Assembly (NCBI GenBank): GCA_965267505.1
Contig: OZ254081.1
Span: 2,790,001-2,854,000 of the forward strand
Direction of reading: 5' to 3'
Length of the DNA: 64,000 nucleotides
DNA from: JANQHS01 sp965267505
GTDB taxonomy: Bacteria > Bacteroidota > Bacteroidia > Cytophagales > CCMP332
The translations under genes were made by a program, and so were the position numbers. Below, piece by piece: positions 17,501 to 24,932 of the stretch; position 1 is the first letter of the stretch; each line of letters starts with the position of its first letter. Under the pieces are notes generated by a model. The model was given only the letters and a program-made list of their open reading frames with translations, had not been told where the DNA came from and ran no database searches.

Positions 17501-17633
17501 AAAGTACTTCAATGTGATCATCATCTGGTTGATGTCCCTTTTCCTATTTGTTTCCCTGTACTTCGATTGGCTAAGAAGATTGGTCAATTTCTTTGAAAGG
17601 CTTTCCTCCAGTAAGGAGTATCGCGCTGGATGA
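14577..17633 (+). CDS. ABC-2-type exporter, fused ATPase-permease with TerB-like N-terminus
   Basis: A 1018-residue half-transporter of the ABCG/ABC-2 type. Residues 1-130 form a TerB-like helical domain, and 145-235 a small beta-rich domain of the position occupied by FHA in related exporters. Residues 240-460 are the ATPase: Walker A GASGSGKS at 270-277, signature ISGGQRKRLNIG, Walker B ILFVDEPTSGL, and switch VIHQPSSD. A CKECGN cysteine pair and linker follow. About six helices lie at 555-740, a long charged cytoplasmic segment at 770-950, and a last helix at about 980-1000. The substrate is unknown. The stop overlaps the start of the next gene (ATGA), which implies a linked function. Confidence 0.85.
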   Translation: MSEKLLKALLQLFALVAKVDGVKVEERQVIKDFLREQINEDAVEGYIHVFDDFAAEDVKTSDQTKMLKICSQVNQELTQAQKVIILFRVLELILADKHISKTEDEFIRTVADTLNLESKLYEELKDFVLAEDLYELPFDNLLIINGDDKYPDKGSKYLNVENFPGTLGVYKVPDKEMYILKYLGNWEIFFNGNPIKEHRLYFFSRGSSIRSGKSNPIYYSDVVSLFLKEVREVHISLEATELEYVFPGNKTGLRDINISESNGRLIGIMGASGSGKSTLMNVLNGTFPPSHGEVLINGIDIYKEREKVEGIFGYVPQDDLLIEDLTVYQNLYYAAKLCFSDYSKSEIHTLVMNTLSRLGLVETKDLKVGSPLKKTISGGQRKRLNIGLELLREPSILFVDEPTSGLSSRDSENIMDLLKELSLRGKLIFTVIHQPSSDIFKMFDKLFILDLGGFPIYYGNPVEALIYFKKMIQQINSDQGECKECGNVNPEQIFNIVEMKVVDEYGSETDTRKIQPNNWYHHYKENIKLEEVEKYSERPEGTLNKPTRLGQFLVFLRRDFFSKISNKQYVLINFLEAPFLAFILAFIVKYYNIDPSLGSVGYVFSKNVNIPAYLFMAVIVALFMGLTVSAEEIIRDRKILKRERFLKLSRGSYLWSKVALLFGLSAIQASLFVLVGNLILEINGLGFDYWLILFSASCFSNLLGLNISSAFNSAVTVYILIPIILIPQLLLGGVLVKFDEINPRLAALGRVPLFGDVMTSRWAFEALAVAQFKDNSYEREFYDFDRVKANSEYKTTYWIPKLRTKLDYNIQFFSSGDDHTQTQFLANSKLIVEELLREGKNNKHVDVAEIENMDPQKLSQRDLRKIKEFLTYLEKYFSRVNANATYRKDQKVIEFTDNAQKREEYLALKDRNKNDQLELLMTNKTKAERIVESRGKLIQLINPIYKYPEVPSMPLDFRTHFYAPYKYFAGNFYQTKYFNVIIIWLMSLFLFVSLYFDWLRRLVNFFERLSSSKEYRAG

Positions 17634-18280
17634 TCCCTTCAGACCACAGAGTTCACTTTCTTAAGGAATCATTCAAAAAACTGAATCTTCCAGTAGACCT
17701 GGTTAAGGAACAGGTTAGTGGAAAGGAATGGGAGAGGCTCAAAAGGGAACCGGAATTGGAGTCTATTCTGTTAGGAGAACAACTTGACCCTAAGCCCATA
17801 AAGGGGATCTCATTCTTCCTTTTTAAAAGCCGGGATTTTACGTTTTACCTAGATCAGGAGCTTGATTATAATAGGTATCGAAAGGCTTATTTGAATTTGG
17901 AATGGTATAAGGAGTTCCAATTATTCAATCTTCTCGATCAAAAGGTGTTTTGCAGGAAGTATGAAAATGAATGCTTCAAACATGGAGTAAAAGAGGGAAA
18001 TTGGACCAATCCCGCTGCTGAAAAAATCTTTGGGAGATCAGGCCCAATTGGGGACCTGGGTGAGGCCTCAGGAGGTTCAGCGGCCTGGAAACTAAGAGCC
18101 TTAAAGAACTTCATAATTGACCTGAAACTGAAAGGTTCCAAGTTGGAAACCAAGAGATTAGGGATCTACGATAAGGTATTAAAAGGAGGTAAGGTCATGC
18201 AGCTTCGGAATATATTTTTGATGAATGATCCTGATCTCTTGATTAATATCATTTATAGAAAGGTGAATGCCAATGCTTAA
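17630..18280 (+). CDS. Conserved hypothetical protein linked to the ABC exporter
   Basis: A 216-residue soluble protein without signal peptide or membrane helix. It is rich in aromatic and basic residues, with one notable glycine-rich stretch, FGRSGPIGDLGEASGGSAAWKLRALKNFI, near residues 135-165. I do not recognise a family. The four-base overlap with the exporter gene and the 14-base overlap with the PBP4 gene place it in a tightly coupled operon. It may be an exporter accessory factor, but that rests on context only. Confidence 0.55.
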   Translation: MIPSDHRVHFLKESFKKLNLPVDLVKEQVSGKEWERLKREPELESILLGEQLDPKPIKGISFFLFKSRDFTFYLDQELDYNRYRKAYLNLEWYKEFQLFNLLDQKVFCRKYENECFKHGVKEGNWTNPAAEKIFGRSGPIGDLGEASGGSAAWKLRALKNFIIDLKLKGSKLETKRLGIYDKVLKGGKVMQLRNIFLMNDPDLLINIIYRKVNANA

Positions 18281-19658
18281 ACGAAGGCAGATTCTATTGA
18301 TTTCTTTTTTGATCCTAATTGTAAGAATTGGGTACGGTCAGGAGAACCTGAGCCAGGCAATTGATCCTGAAAAGGAATTTCATAATGCGGTTTACTCCTT
18401 GGTCATTAAGGATCTTAAAAGTGGTAAATACTTTCAGGATTATAATGGGCACTTAGATCTTATCCCTGCATCTATGGTCAAAATCCTTACAGCTGCATCG
18501 GGCTTTGAAGAGCTGGGAAAGGATTTTCGATTCACTACCCATATCCATGGCCAACAGGAGATCATCAATGGGACCAATAGGAATTTGATCAGAATTTCAT
18601 CAGATGGTGATCCAACCCTAGGCTCTCCAAAGTTTGGTAGGGAAGGTGATATTGACTCCCTTGTTAAGCTTCTGCAGTTTGCCGGGATCAAGAAGGGTGA
18701 TATTATTCAGGTTATTGATCCTCCAAGAAACAAACCCCCAGCACCAAGTGATTGGAAATACGGAGATATGGGAAATTACTATGCATCCGGGATCTTTAAT
18801 TTCAATTACTCTGATAACCTTTTCAAGGTCTCTTTCAAGCAATCCAGGAATACTGGAGATCCTGCAAAAATTCAAAATACCATTCCGTCGAACCTTCATT
18901 TTGACCTGATCAATTCAGTGGTAAATGGCCCTGAAGGTTCGGGAGATAATGCATATATCCATGGAGCACCCTATGCCACTAAATTATTTGTCTCTGGGAG
19001 TATCCCTCCCGGAAATGGGAATTTCACGATCAAAGGAGGGGATCCACAACCTTCAAAAACCTTTATTAATTCACTTTCGACGGGTCTGGATATTGAAGGT
19101 GTAGAATTGGAATTATTGGATTCAGAACCCGGATCTGAAACTGAAAATCAAAGAAATGCCGGTGGATGGAATCGTACTTTGTTAAGTCCGGACCTATTGA
19201 CCATCAATAAGTTAATGCTTGAGAAAAGCGACAATCTACTTGCTGAGGCTCTTTTTTGGAAAGTAAGGCAGAGGAGTGGTTCGAGCATTAAGAGCTTTGG
19301 ATTTACGATAAAGGATGGGAGCGGCCTTTCCCGAACAAACCGGATCAATGCACTTGGAATGGTTGAGTTCCTTGGTTCCTTGAATGAAACCATTAAAAAT
19401 GATCTGATTCAATGTCTTCCGGTTGGAGGTAAGTCTGGGACTTTAAAAAGTAGGTTTGCCTCCTCAGAGCTTAAAGGGAAGATTGTTGCAAAAACCGGAT
19501 CTATGTCAGGCGTAAGATGTCTAGGCGGATATGTATTAGGAAAAGAGGGGCCGGCTTATGCTTTTTGCTACATGATCAATTCAGATTCGAATCAGGATGC
19601 GAGGAAGTTGCAAAAAAGAATGGATAATTATTTGGAATCACTTGATTTGATTCCTTGA
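18267..19658 (+). CDS. dacB: D-alanyl-D-alanine carboxypeptidase/endopeptidase (PBP4 type)
   Basis: A 463-residue class C penicillin-binding protein with an N-terminal signal peptide (about residues 5-24). The active-site serine motif SMVK is at S69-K72, SDN at 321-323 and KTG at 409-411, in the expected order and spacing for PBP4. The enzyme trims terminal D-Ala and cuts cross-links in peptidoglycan in the periplasm. An in-frame ATG two codons downstream is an alternative start. It overlaps the preceding hypothetical gene by 14 bases. Peptidoglycan enzymes also occur elsewhere in the window (double Ddl at 57345). Confidence 0.92.
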   Translation: MPMLKRRQILLISFLILIVRIGYGQENLSQAIDPEKEFHNAVYSLVIKDLKSGKYFQDYNGHLDLIPASMVKILTAASGFEELGKDFRFTTHIHGQQEIINGTNRNLIRISSDGDPTLGSPKFGREGDIDSLVKLLQFAGIKKGDIIQVIDPPRNKPPAPSDWKYGDMGNYYASGIFNFNYSDNLFKVSFKQSRNTGDPAKIQNTIPSNLHFDLINSVVNGPEGSGDNAYIHGAPYATKLFVSGSIPPGNGNFTIKGGDPQPSKTFINSLSTGLDIEGVELELLDSEPGSETENQRNAGGWNRTLLSPDLLTINKLMLEKSDNLLAEALFWKVRQRSGSSIKSFGFTIKDGSGLSRTNRINALGMVEFLGSLNETIKNDLIQCLPVGGKSGTLKSRFASSELKGKIVAKTGSMSGVRCLGGYVLGKEGPAYAFCYMINSDSNQDARKLQKRMDNYLESLDLIP

Positions 19659-19692
19659 GCATTTATTAATTTGGGATCGAGAAAACAATACC

Positions 19693-19920
19693 ATGAAAAG
19701 GATCTTAATCACTTCATTTTTTGCCCTTTCTGTATTAGGGCTTAGCTCATGTTTAAAAGCAAACAGACCCCCATCTCAAATGGAGGATGTTAATGCAGGA
19801 AATGAGAGGATCTATGGAAAAGAAGGTGCTCCGGCAAGGCAATCTGAGCAAACCTATGACAAACTTCCTGATGAGATTCAAAGGGCTGACAGAGTAAGGA
19901 ATATCCTTTATCCTTCTTAA
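19693..19920 (+). CDS. Small lipoprotein
   Basis: A 75-residue protein with a signal peptide and a lipobox LGLSSC (Cys20). The mature 56 residues are hydrophilic with no recognised domain. It follows the PBP4 gene by 34 bases. Its last four bases overlap the end of the convergent PBP-activator-like gene. The function is unknown; its short size and clean lipobox support a real secreted product. Confidence 0.65.
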   Translation: MKRILITSFFALSVLGLSSCLKANRPPSQMEDVNAGNERIYGKEGAPARQSEQTYDKLPDEIQRADRVRNILYPS

Positions 19921-21617
19921 TTTCTTCCGAACAACTCCAGCTTATTCAGCCACTGTAACTGATTGTCATGCACCCGGATCAATGGGGTGAAACTATTGTA
20001 GTTCCCTTTTGAGAAATCAAATCCAGGAAAGAATATCCCTGAACTAGGACCTTCCTCAATAAGTCCTTTTTGGAAGTACCTCCCGTACTTATTGAGTCTG
20101 TTTCCAAAGAAATACATCATTTCGAAGCCCAGGCTAGTGTAATAGTCCGGTTTTTGGTCAAATCTTGGCTCCTTGTAAAGCAACCAGAAAAGTTCATCAT
20201 CCCATCTCAACCAATCCCCCCAAACAAAATAGACCTTACGGTTCTCCAGAAGATCGTAGGATACGTTTGAATATTCAGCCCATGCCGGGTGCCCAAGAAT
20301 GGGGAAGTGCCCGTTCACTTTATCAGCGGCCCTCAAAACCCGTCCGGCAAGGGCTCTATTGTTGCTAGGAAGAAAGATCATAGAAATACTGATAGAATCC
20401 AGGGTGTCCCTATGAATGTAATTATCGATCTGAGTCAGATTACTTGGATCAAAAAGTATCAGTGAATCGATTCTGAAAGTTGTATCCTCCTTGAATGCCT
20501 CAAAATATTGACTTACCAAAATAGAGTCCTTTTCAGGATCATTGATTATGATACTCGGACAGGAGAGTGAGTCATACCAAAGGCTATCTTTTGCCAATTG
20601 GATCAATCTGGCCCCACTAATTAGCTCAGGAACCTGGAATAAGTAACCATAAGGATTGCCCTCAACCATATTCATATTTTTGGATAAGGGGTTAACCACA
20701 TTGATGGTATTCTTCCTTCCAAAGTCCATCACGATCCTGCTTAAATGAGGATACATAGGTCCAATGATCAAGTCGGCCTGAGTCAGGCTGGAATCTTCAA
20801 GTAATGATTGAGTTTTTTCGATGCTTTGCTCTGTATCATAAGGCCTTATCCGAACGTCAATTCCAGATCCAACTAAGGTGTCTACTGCTCTTAGTATACC
20901 AGAGTAAATTGAATAGGCGAATTTGTTCTTGAAGTATTGGTTATTAACCTGGGTAAGTTTCCATTTGAATGGAAGCAATACGGCCACATTGTATGCGTCT
21001 TTTTTATAGACCTGTGCTGTTGCCATATTGAAATTCTCAGGATTAAGATGGAAGAATTCAATAAGGCTTTCAAGCAATGCTTCATCGCCGGGAGCAAAGG
21101 GAGGCTTCGATAGGTTTTCTGCTAAGAGGATCCCTATGATCTTGTCTTCCGGAAAACTATAGTAAAGTTGTTTCAGGCTATCTGAGTCAGAAAGTCTGCT
21201 CAAATAATCAAATTTCATATTCCTTCCCTGGGCAAGTGAAGTTTCCTTTTGAAGGTTCTTTAGAGTAAGACATGCATTCAGGTGGTCGTTCTGTAGGAAA
21301 TACAATTCAGAAAGTAGGAGGTAGGAATTGTCTAGATGTTCCCAGTCCTTGAATTGGGTAACACTATGAACCATCATTTGCCTTGCCTGGTAAAAATAAC
21401 CAGCCTCTTTTGCAGCTAAAGAATAGTAGTATGCCGCCTCTTCTCTGTACTTAAATTTGTGGTTATGACTTGAAAGAGGCTTAAATACCTCCATTGCCAG
21501 GTCATATTTTCCCTCAATGAAAAGTTCATACCCGAATTTATATTGGGATTCCGGATCCTTTTGGCCAAAGGAATTCAACTGCATCAGCAGGAAAAATGAT
21601 ATAAGGTAGAATCTCAT
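19917..21617 (-). CDS. PBP activator-like periplasmic protein (TPR plus periplasmic binding fold)
   Basis: About 566 residues from the ATG at 21617, which directly follows the guaA stop; an in-frame TTG at 21632 lies within guaA and is less likely. A signal peptide ends near NSFGQ. Residues 20-170 are TPR-like helices. The remainder has the type I periplasmic-binding fold (VAVLLPFK near residue 215, ADLIIGPMYP, INVVNPLSKN), as in LpoA/YraM and amino-acid-binding proteins. LpoA activates PBP1A from the outer membrane in Proteobacteria, but no lipobox is seen here. The role in peptidoglycan synthesis is therefore by analogy only. Confidence 0.65.
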   Translation of the reverse strand: MRFYLISFFLLMQLNSFGQKDPESQYKFGYELFIEGKYDLAMEVFKPLSSHNHKFKYREEAAYYYSLAAKEAGYFYQARQMMVHSVTQFKDWEHLDNSYLLLSELYFLQNDHLNACLTLKNLQKETSLAQGRNMKFDYLSRLSDSDSLKQLYYSFPEDKIIGILLAENLSKPPFAPGDEALLESLIEFFHLNPENFNMATAQVYKKDAYNVAVLLPFKWKLTQVNNQYFKNKFAYSIYSGILRAVDTLVGSGIDVRIRPYDTEQSIEKTQSLLEDSSLTQADLIIGPMYPHLSRIVMDFGRKNTINVVNPLSKNMNMVEGNPYGYLFQVPELISGARLIQLAKDSLWYDSLSCPSIIINDPEKDSILVSQYFEAFKEDTTFRIDSLILFDPSNLTQIDNYIHRDTLDSISISMIFLPSNNRALAGRVLRAADKVNGHFPILGHPAWAEYSNVSYDLLENRKVYFVWGDWLRWDDELFWLLYKEPRFDQKPDYYTSLGFEMMYFFGNRLNKYGRYFQKGLIEEGPSSGIFFPGFDFSKGNYNSFTPLIRVHDNQLQWLNKLELFGRN

Positions 21618-21618
21618 T

Positions 21619-23148
21619 TTATTCCCATTCAATAGTGGCGGGAGGTTTTGAGCTTATATCGTATACAACTCTATTGATCCCCGAAACTTCGTTGATAATT
21701 CTCGTTGAGATATTTGCAAGAACTTTGTGAGGAATGTCTGCCCAATCTGCTGTCATTCCATCCAAACTGGTAACAGCTCTTAAGGCCACCACCTGCTCAT
21801 ATGTTCTTTCATCTCCCATTACTCCAACAGACTGAATTGGTAATAAAACTGTGCCAGCTTGCCAGATCTCATCATAAAGACCATGTTCTTTCAGAGAACT
21901 GATATAAATATGATCAGCTTTTTGAAGGAGATCGACCTTCTCAGGTGTAATATCTCCCAATATCCTGATAGCCAAACCAGGCCCTGGAAATGGATGTCTT
22001 CCCAAGATCTCTGGATCAAGCTCCATTGCTTTTCCCACTCTTCTAACTTCATCCTTAAAAAGAAATCTTAATGGTTCAACCACCATCAGATTCATTTTTT
22101 CAGGAAGTCCACCGACATTGTGATGGCTCTTGATTGTTGCGGAGGGTCCCTTTACGGAAACAGATTCAATAACATCCGGATAGATGGTACCCTGAGCTAA
22201 CCATTTAACATCCTGGATCCTGTGAGCCTCTTTGTCAAAAACTTCAATAAAGACCCTGCCTATTGCCTTTCTCTTATCTTCCGGATCTTTCAATCCTTTA
22301 AGGGCAGAGTAAAAATCATTCTTTGCATCAACTCCTGTTACATTCAGTCCCATGCCTTGGTAGGAGGCCAGAACGTCTTCAAATTCATTCTTCCTTAAAA
22401 GGCCATTATCAACAAAAATGCAATGCAGATTATTTCCTATTGCCTTTTGCAATAAAAGAGCCGCTACACTTGAATCGACTCCCCCGGATAAACCCAATAC
22501 TACCTGGTCTTCTCCTAACTGGGCTTTTAGTTGATCCACGGTTTCTTCAATAAAGTGACCCGGGGTCCAGGATTGCTGGCAACCACAGATCTCTACAACG
22601 AAGTTCTTTAACAGATCAAGTCCCTTTGTGGTATGGGACACCTCAGGATGAAATTGTATTGCATAAGTTTCTTCACCGGGGATCTGATAACCTGCAACCT
22701 TCACGTTTTGGGTGCTGGCTATTACGCTTGCCTTTTCGCTTAGCTGAGAAATTGTATCTCCATGGGACATCCAAACTTGCTCACCTTCTTCAAGGCCTGT
22801 GAAAAGCCTATTATTTGAGTCCACAAAATTCAGGTTGGCTCTGCCAAATTCCCGGGTGTTAGATCTCTCCACATCTCCCCCCATTGATTTTGCCAGAAGT
22901 TGTGCACCATAGCAAATGCCAAGTAGGGGTTTATTTTCTCTAATTTCTTTTAGGTCCGGAGATGGGCTGTTAGGATCATGGACGGAACAGGGTGAACCGG
23001 AAAGGATTACGCCTTTTACTGAATCTCCTAGCTCGGGGATCTTATTGTAAGGGTAGATCTCACAAAAGACATTTAGCTCCCGGATCCTTCTTGCAATTAA
23101 TTGTGTGTATTGGGATCCAAAATCAAGAATTACGATTTCCTCCGTCAT
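21619..23148 (-). CDS. guaA: GMP synthase (glutamine-hydrolysing)
   Basis: A 509-residue cytoplasmic enzyme that converts XMP to GMP. The N-terminal class I glutamine amidotransferase has its nucleophile cysteine in LLGICYGAQLLA and its His/Glu pair in IQFHPEVSHT. The ATP pyrophosphatase domain has the P-loop GLSGGVDSSVAALL near residue 220, and the C-terminal dimerisation domain ends in KPPATIEWE, the standard family terminus. Length and domain order are normal. It is transcribed away from the SRP RNA gene, with 90 bases between the ATG and the RNA. Confidence 0.97.
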   Translation of the reverse strand: MTEEIVILDFGSQYTQLIARRIRELNVFCEIYPYNKIPELGDSVKGVILSGSPCSVHDPNSPSPDLKEIRENKPLLGICYGAQLLAKSMGGDVERSNTREFGRANLNFVDSNNRLFTGLEEGEQVWMSHGDTISQLSEKASVIASTQNVKVAGYQIPGEETYAIQFHPEVSHTTKGLDLLKNFVVEICGCQQSWTPGHFIEETVDQLKAQLGEDQVVLGLSGGVDSSVAALLLQKAIGNNLHCIFVDNGLLRKNEFEDVLASYQGMGLNVTGVDAKNDFYSALKGLKDPEDKRKAIGRVFIEVFDKEAHRIQDVKWLAQGTIYPDVIESVSVKGPSATIKSHHNVGGLPEKMNLMVVEPLRFLFKDEVRRVGKAMELDPEILGRHPFPGPGLAIRILGDITPEKVDLLQKADHIYISSLKEHGLYDEIWQAGTVLLPIQSVGVMGDERTYEQVVALRAVTSLDGMTADWADIPHKVLANISTRIINEVSGINRVVYDISSKPPATIEWE

Positions 23149-23226
23149 GCCGCAAAACTAACTAAACCCGAATGGTAAATTATGGTCCATATTGAAAAGA
23201 AGTTTTTTTACTATGGCCTTTAAATT

Positions 23227-23234
23227 TACCTTTG
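23227..23234 (+). promoter_or_regulatory. -7 box of the SRP RNA promoter
   Basis: TACCTTTG is an exact match to the Bacteroidota -7 consensus TAnnTTTG. It ends five bases before the predicted RNA 5' end. A T-rich stretch at 23203-23209 takes the place of the -33 element, which is weak. Confidence 0.6.
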
Positions 23235-23238
23235 CACT

Positions 23239-23332
23239 GCGGGTTGGTACGACCAGCTCCCGCTGAATCCCCCAGGTCCGGAAGGAAGCAAGGGTAGGCG
23301 GTTGTAGCGGTGCGATACCGGCTCGCTTTTTT
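23239..23332 (+). ncRNA. ffs: Signal recognition particle RNA, small bacterial type, with terminator
   Basis: The hallmark SRP domain IV core, CCCCCAGGTCCGGAAGGAAG followed by CAAGGGTAGGC, is present at 23269-23299. The ends pair: GCGGGTTGGTA at the 5' side with TACCGGCTCGC at the 3' side. The pairing includes G-U pairs. A run of six T at 23327-23332 ends transcription. This 4.5S-type RNA of about 88 nt binds Ffh and targets membrane and secreted proteins. It starts just after a consensus -7 box. Confidence 0.95.
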
Positions 23333-23343
23333 ATTATTCCCTT

Positions 23344-24000
23344 ATGAAGTTTTTTATTGATACTGCTGATCTTAATGAGATCAAAGAGGCCAACGATTTG
23401 GGCATTCTTGACGGTGTAACGACCAATCCGTCCTTAATGGCTAAAGTAGGTGTACAAGGCGAAAAAGCCATTCTAGACCATTATTTGGCAATTTGTGACA
23501 TAGTAGATGGAGATGTTAGTGCTGAGGTTATTGCCACCGACTATGAAGGAATAATCAAAGAGGGAAAGGAATTGGCCGAGCTTCACGATAATATTGTGGT
23601 TAAGGTTCCCATGATTGCAGAAGGAGTAAAAGCCATAAAGACATTTTCAGATGAGGGGATAAAAACAAATTGCACTTTGATCTTCAATTCTGGACAAGCT
23701 ATTCTTGCCGCGAAGGCAGGGGCTACCTACGTGTCTCCATTTATCGGAAGGATTGATGATATGTCATCGGATGGCCTTGCCCTCATCTCCCAAATGGTGA
23801 CCATCTTCGACAATTATGGTTTTGAGACTGAGATCCTGGCAGCATCTGTTCGTCATACCATGCATTTGATCGAGTGTGCGGAGATGGGAGCTGACGTTGC
23901 TACATGTCCATTAAGTGTAATTAAAGGATTACTAAAGCACCCATTGACTGATATTGGTTTGGCTAAATTTTTGGAAGACGCAAAAAAATCCAGACCTTAA
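23344..24000 (+). CDS. Transaldolase / fructose-6-phosphate aldolase family (TalC/MipB type)
   Basis: A 218-residue TIM-barrel class I aldolase. It begins MKFFIDTADLNEIKEA and contains GVTTNPSLMAK. The Schiff-base lysine lies in IVVKVPM, near residue 85, and SPFIGRIDD is conserved. The length is that of the short bacterial transaldolase subfamily, in which some members are true transaldolases of the pentose phosphate pathway and others are fructose-6-phosphate aldolases. The two cannot be separated safely by eye. The start lies 12 bases after the SRP RNA terminator run, so it probably has its own weak promoter or relies on read-through. Confidence 0.92.
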   Translation: MKFFIDTADLNEIKEANDLGILDGVTTNPSLMAKVGVQGEKAILDHYLAICDIVDGDVSAEVIATDYEGIIKEGKELAELHDNIVVKVPMIAEGVKAIKTFSDEGIKTNCTLIFNSGQAILAAKAGATYVSPFIGRIDDMSSDGLALISQMVTIFDNYGFETEILAASVRHTMHLIECAEMGADVATCPLSVIKGLLKHPLTDIGLAKFLEDAKKSRP

Positions 24001-24007
24001 ATCCATC

Positions 24008-24217
24008 ATGTACATAATCAAGGTAAAAGGAAAGGCCAAGATCCCTGATTATATCCAGCTTAGGGATGACAATTTTATTTTGGTGGCTTATTTCAGAGCA
24101 GATCGACCAGTCTCAAACCTTGAAAAATATGGCCTTGAAGGAAAAGAAAAGGCTCTAACTGCCTTGATCCCTGAGTTGCCTTTTGGTAGAGTAAAGAAAT
24201 TGGAATTAGATGATTGA
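24008..24217 (+). CDS. Small conserved protein preceding the FtsE-like ATPase
   Basis: A 69-residue cytoplasmic protein read from the ATG at 24008 (MYIIKVKGKAKIPDYIQLRDD). A longer frame opening at 23954 would run inside the transaldolase gene and gives no sensible N-terminus. It is a short alpha/beta protein ending LPFGRVKKLELDD. I recall close relatives directly upstream of FtsE-like genes in Flavobacteriia, but no function. It overlaps the ATPase gene by eight bases, which suggests translational coupling. Confidence 0.7.
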   Translation: MYIIKVKGKAKIPDYIQLRDDNFILVAYFRADRPVSNLEKYGLEGKEKALTALIPELPFGRVKKLELDD

Positions 24218-24926
24218 AGGATCTTCATCAGTACTTTCAGTAAGCTCAGCCAGTATCTACCAGGAGGAGCAACTTGTTCTTGACACCATTTCATTTGACC
24301 TTAAAAAAGGAGAATTTGCCTACCTGATCGGAAGGACGGGGAGTGGGAAAAGTTCTTTACTAAAAACTTTATATGCTGATCTTCCCTTAGAAAGTGGAGA
24401 GATCACAATTGCCGGATTTGATATTTCTTCCTTAAAACGAAAGGAAGTTCCTCTTCTTAGAAGAAGGTTGGGAATAATCTTTCAGGATTTTCAATTGCTT
24501 TTTGATCGGACTGTTGCAGAAAACCTGGAATTCGTCATGAAGGCCACCGGTTGGAAGGACAGAGGAAAAATGAAAGCCCAGATGACAGATGTCTTGGTTA
24601 AGGTTGGATTGGGTTCGATAGATTCAAAATATCCACACCAATTATCTGGAGGGGAGCAGCAAAGGGTAGCAATAGCTAGAGCCTTATTGAATGATCCTCA
24701 GATCCTTATAGCTGATGAACCCACCGGGAACCTTGACCCAGAAGTTGCAGAAGGGATCCTCAAACTATTTTTTGATATCAATAAAGGTGGTACAGCTGTT
24801 TTGATGGCCACCCACAATCATAATTTTCTCGAAAAGAATCCTGCCAGAGTTTTGAAATGCTCTAAGCAAAAAATTCAGGACTCAGAAAAAGAAGAATTCA
24901 ACTTAAGGGACGTTTGGTATTATTAA
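24210..24926 (+). CDS. ftsE: FtsE-like ABC transporter ATP-binding protein
   Basis: A 238-residue ATPase with Walker A GRTGSGKS, signature LSGGEQQRVAIARALL, Walker B ILIADEPTGNLDP and switch MATHNHNF. It belongs to the FtsE/LolD-type group. The N-terminal core (FDLKKGEFAYLIGRTGSGKSS) and the aspartate-rich FQDFQLLFDRTVAEN loop are FtsE-like. FtsE with FtsX regulates septal peptidoglycan hydrolases at the inner membrane. No FtsX is adjacent in this window, so LolD-like or other MacB-type roles are not excluded. Confidence 0.8.
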   Translation: MIEGSSSVLSVSSASIYQEEQLVLDTISFDLKKGEFAYLIGRTGSGKSSLLKTLYADLPLESGEITIAGFDISSLKRKEVPLLRRRLGIIFQDFQLLFDRTVAENLEFVMKATGWKDRGKMKAQMTDVLVKVGLGSIDSKYPHQLSGGEQQRVAIARALLNDPQILIADEPTGNLDPEVAEGILKLFFDINKGGTAVLMATHNHNFLEKNPARVLKCSKQKIQDSEKEEFNLRDVWYY

Positions 24927-24932
24927 AACCTG

